A stretch of 64,000 bases of DNA, from positions 164,025,718 through 164,089,717 of the forward strand of contig NC_079134.1 of the NCBI RefSeq assembly GCF_945859705.1, written 5' to 3'. How positions within the stretch are numbered: the first letter of the stretch is position 1; every line of letters starts with the position of its first letter. Under the pieces are notes generated by a model. It did not search any database. It was not told the origin of the DNA and worked only from the letters and a program-made list of their open reading frames with translations. The translations under genes were made by a program, and so were the position numbers. This stretch comes from Episyrphus balteatus. Taxonomy: Eukaryota > Arthropoda > Insecta > Diptera > Syrphidae. This document shows, piece after piece, positions 60,430-64,000 of this stretch.

Positions 60430-62100
60430 TCTTTCAAAACAATGCATTTTTGTGCGATATATGTATTATTTCTCCAGCACATGCCATATTACATCTCCAA
60501 GCCCAAAAAAACATCCATCCATACCCAATTAGCAAACCATAGGATAATAGGCTCACGATTCGCTCGAGCGCCCTCCATTTTGATATTCATCTCACACATT
60601 CAAGCTAGCATCATTCCAATCGATCGTTCGATGATGTGCCATAATAGTCCCCCCATGGATAAAATGATTATATAAATTGATCTCTTATTGGTTTTTCCCC
60701 AAGTCGGTAGCTGGTAAAACAGTTTACCCCAATGGCGGCAGGGGGTAGAGTAGGCACAATTAATATATACCTTCACGCCCACCACAAATCAACTATTCTT
60801 CTATGATTCAACTTGGTTACATTCCAAAAATTTATCATAAATGCAATATCCATCCTATGCGACAACGATCGAGCATTCCAAGTGCAAAATTATCCATGTT
60901 AACGCCGACAATTATCACGATGCATTCTGCAATCTTTTTCGTTTCGTTTCGATAGTATCGAATCTTCCCTTCTTCCCCCGAAGATCGTCTTCAATCAAAC
61001 GAATCTTTAACCAAACAAAAACGATGAATAATTCAAAATTATGCACAGCACATTGCATCGCGTTGTCGCTGAAAAAGTGTAGTTATAAGATACAGGTGAT
61101 GTGCTTGTGCATCATTAAATCGACATTACATTCAGCATCCACCAGCGTCTTTAAGTTGTAGACTATGTATGCCATATAGTCAAAGTCACCCTCATCACAT
61201 CATCATCGAATCCGCGAGCTTATAGTTGGGCATTATAGACATTAGAGACATCAGAGACTCTTTATCAAATCGCTGCGCTGCGCTGAAGTTCACAATTTTG
61301 AGCTGGCGCGCGGCGCGCCAACTGCAGGTGACATCTTGCGGGCGTTCGCAATCACCCATCTTAACTGACAGTTCTTAGAGTGGAACTACTTTATGCTGCT
61401 TGAAACCAAACAGAAACAAATAAACAAACAAACGTCTTGAAAAAAAAAAACAAAGCCCAGCCAAGTTGCAGTGTCGAAGAATTATTTTACATGATTTTGT
61501 AATAAAATTCCTGGAACATCAATTGTGTGCTCGCCATGAAACGGTGCGCGATGAATCTTCCCCGAGGCATAATGGTTGTCGAAGAGAGATACTTCTTTTT
61601 GACTCATCGCATCTGCAAGATGCAGGCCGATGATGATGATGATGATGAGCCAGAGGCATTCTTCTTTGTTGGCTTACCCAAGACTCTGGCTCTATGTGAT
61701 CATGATAGCAAAGCATATGTCAGCAAGTATTTTGCCGGTTTTTTGCTCTTCATTGCGCTGCAACCCACAACATATAGATAAAAGTCCGTCTCGAATCCTT
61801 CCCACCTTTTGGTTGGTGGATTAATCTTTATAACTCTCAACGCAATTATTAATTTCGAGAGAGACTTTAAAGCCAATTTGGAGATCTCACTGATGACAGG
61901 CCCTCTGACAATTTTGTCCCTTATCTAATGAGGAAAACTAGACGAATGGCAACGGGTGAAGATTAAGTTTCTGGTTTAGTGGAGCGTTGTGTTTATACCT
62001 TCTGGAATGATGTAGTTTCTACCTGATGAATGAATGATGCCTTATCGTGAGGAGGAAATCAAATTGAGAGTTTCGGTCTTATGTTTTATAATAAATGTAT
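60430..62100. other. GC-richer island of unknown function
   Basis: About 1.7 kb of balanced, non-repetitive sequence in an AT-rich setting, with a GATGATGATGATGATGATG run (61629-61650) and a very GC-rich palindrome at 61304-61320. Overlapping open frames on both strands (60442, 60841, 61527) lack domains, signal peptides and splice structure, so I do not call them genes. It may be conserved regulatory DNA or a promoter of a gene outside the window. Confidence 0.35.
61304..61320. repeat. GC-rich palindrome
   Basis: TGGCGCGC-G-GCGCGCCA, a perfect 8-bp inverted repeat around one base. It is the most CpG-dense short stretch seen in the window and lies in the island at 60430-62100. CTGCGCTGCGCTG occurs 30 bp before it. 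Confidence 0.8.
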
Positions 62101-63230
62101 AGGACTACAATAAGAGTATACTTTGGAGGATTTCAACATTTTTTGTTGATGTTCGATGATCTAAGTTGATAGAGGCGAGCAGCGGCAAATGTCATACGTT
62201 GTTTATGTTTGAAAGGAGATTCAGTCCCATGAGAGGGAGTTTGTTTCTCACGAAGGTGTACGACTATACACAAATATGGGTGTTGAATGGTTAAGTATGA
62301 TTAGCAAACAAATGAGATACATTTTTCAAATTTGTTGAAAAAACTACTTCGCATTCATTTTTGTTTTATTTTTTTTTAACTGAAGTAAGTGTCAAACTTT
62401 TCATCTTTGTGTTTACTTAGTTTAGTTTTCAGTTATCTGTTAATAGCTTGGGCAGAAATTTGGGGAAGTGATAATATAAACTGGCAGACTGACATGTTTT
62501 TTATTTCTATAAGTGGACCTTTTTAACCGACTTCCAAAAAGGAGGAGGTTAGAAATTTTTTTTATTTCAGAGATCTTCTGTAATTCGGTCTCCAGAATCC
62601 TCTTTGAAGCGACGCACGCTAGCTGAAGACACCGATATCATTCCTTAATAAAAAAAAAGCTGCCAACTTTTGTTTTATTCGCAATTTAATTCAAAATGCC
62701 AGCTCCAAAATGGTGTTTAAATAGAATTTACTTTTTCAAAACAGTTTATAAGCTAAAAATTAAGCTATTTGATGTCAAAAAGGTGTTCGATCTTGAGTTT
62801 AAGTAAATAATGAAAGAAATTCAAAAATTTTTCAAAATACTACCAAATTAGTAAAACACAATTAAAGATCTTGTTGGCTTAACCAATTTTTAGATAAAGA
62901 CAATGTTCCGAAAATTCAGTAGTCTTTGTTGTGAATAAAGAAAACTTTAATTTTTTTTTTAAATAGTATAAAATCTAGTAAAGTACATTATAATTTAAAT
63001 TTTTTTAGTTTCTTTTTAAGTTTTATAAGTTTCTTTGTTTCAACTTTTCTCCACGAAATGTTATACAAAAATGGCAGATTTTGTCGCGTGTTGAAAGAAA
63101 TCTTTTTAGAACGAGATTAATAACTATATTTTGTTTTATATAATTTACAGCACCGCAAGCGCAAAAAAAAAAACCTGTACTATACACTGCATTTAATTCC
63201 TTTGCATTGATTTGTCTGAATTTTGAGAAC
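62101..63230. other. Intergenic DNA
   Basis: Contains the piece starting ACCGACTTCCAAAAAGGAGG at about 62527, which is the same end sequence as at 58676, followed by less AT-rich sequence to about 62640. No gene. Confidence 0.4.
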
Positions 63231-63238
63231 AAAAGGAA

Positions 63239-64000
63239 GGTGCCGTGAAATAACGCCGAGCGAAATAACGCCGAATTCCAATATTCGGCGTTATTTCACT
63301 TTACAAGAGCGAAATAACGCCGAATTTCAACATTCGGCTTTATTTCACAATGACAAAGTGAAATTACGCCGATTCGGCATTATTTCACTTTTTTAGTGGG
63401 GCAAATCCTGCTAAGTGGACAAATTTCAATGTAACCACGTGTAGTCAGTTTGGTATTGATATGCCATATTCTTGGCAAAGGGACATAAGGACCATGGACA
63501 TAACAGCCGCTTTTTATTTGTGGGACTTAAGTCCGAATTGAGTAAGACATAAGTTCCAAATTAATTGTGGGCCTTATGTCAAAATCAGGTTGGACATAAG
63601 ACCCACAAATAAAAGATGGGCGTTATGTCCCACTAACGAACAATTCACAAATTATAAAATTATCTCCCAACTGGATTTGGGATAGTTACAAAATTCGATT
63701 TTGCACTTATGTCCCACCCTATTGGCACATACGCCTATCCAATAGTGTATCCAAAGCAGGACAGCATGTCCCCAGCCTCTAAACATACTTCACTGTTTAT
63801 ACGCCTAAGTCCTGGGTATTATTATTGTATTTACGTGTATACCAAACAACAAAGATATGTTTGTGTTATAATTTAGCAAACGCGAAGCGGAAAAAAATTT
63901 GCTTACATGATAATCTATTTAATTTTCAGAACCCAAACGCGAAGCGGAAAAAAATTTTGCCCACGGGAGAATCAATTTTGAGGTGTGAAAATAAAAATTC
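63239..64000. mobile_element. GGTG family, copy 3 (cut by the window end)
   Basis: Begins GGTGCCGTGAAATAACGCC; the preceding nine bases CAAAAGGAA would be the left target duplication. The first 150 bp hold at least six copies of GAAATAACGCCGAAT in both orientations, forming stacked hairpins. Next comes a stretch built of GGACATAAGNCC-like motifs (63480-63720), then AAACGCGAAGCGG twice and GGGAGAATCAATTTTGAGG and GTGTGAAAATAAAAATTC, where the window stops at the point that is the hairpin centre in copy 1. Confidence 0.75.

Noticed and set aside
61527..61781. 84-codon frame with an Asp run
   Set aside because: The Asp run comes from a GAT repeat that is open on both strands; no other coding sign.

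Overview
The window is AT-rich insect DNA, most likely from a true fly (Diptera). It has small spliced genes with 50-100 bp introns, TATA/TCAGT-type promoters, AATAAA signals and many non-autonomous DNA transposons. The readable protein-coding content is five genes for secreted chitin-binding cuticle proteins of the RR-1 (CPR, Rebers-Riddiford) family. The mix of long and short members is reminiscent of the Drosophila Cpr49A cluster. That comparison is from memory, so no gene symbols are assigned.

Layout: gene 1 (+, 3009-11025) is a six-exon, 522-residue protein with a Thr-rich linker, an RR-1 domain and a 270-residue Pro/Gln-rich tail. A second, short transcript form is predicted from a readthrough exon. 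Gene 2 (+, 16804-17649) is a 242-residue acidic RR protein. Gene 3 (-, 22649-23538) is a 227-residue protein with NDGRY/NDGKY repeats. Gene 4 (-, 35530-36480) and gene 5 (-, 47182-47720) are compact 140- and 119-residue proteins. All five have a signal peptide whose coding sequence is split by a phase-0 intron. All exon joins given here were checked by hand for reading frame and splice consensus.

The long spaces between genes are mostly transposon debris. They hold a 1.34-kb near-perfect foldback inside intron 2 of gene 1, a decayed second copy of it at 38.1-39.7 kb with further elements nested in it, two hAT-type elements (27.5-29.4 and 32.7-33.7 kb), and several MITEs. A family of modular palindromic elements with GGTG termini and 9-bp target duplications occurs at 26.2, 59.4 and 63.2 kb. 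A repeat sharing a pol-II-silent AT-rich body occurs at 20.4, 44.6 and 49.3 kb.

The most striking object lies at 42636-43601: three tandem copies (317, 317 and 238 bp) of a unit carrying a complete type III hammerhead ribozyme core. It has an inverted 68-bp piece at its 5' end and a 13-bp direct duplication around the whole. This looks like an insect retrozyme (a ribozyme-bearing non-autonomous retroelement moved by target-primed reverse transcription). It has an unusual feature: the two hairpin loops of the ribozyme are perfectly complementary over 10 nt.

The region from 47.8 to 64 kb has no gene that can be supported with confidence. It contains several islands of higher GC that may be regulatory DNA and one 90-codon ORF of unknown status.
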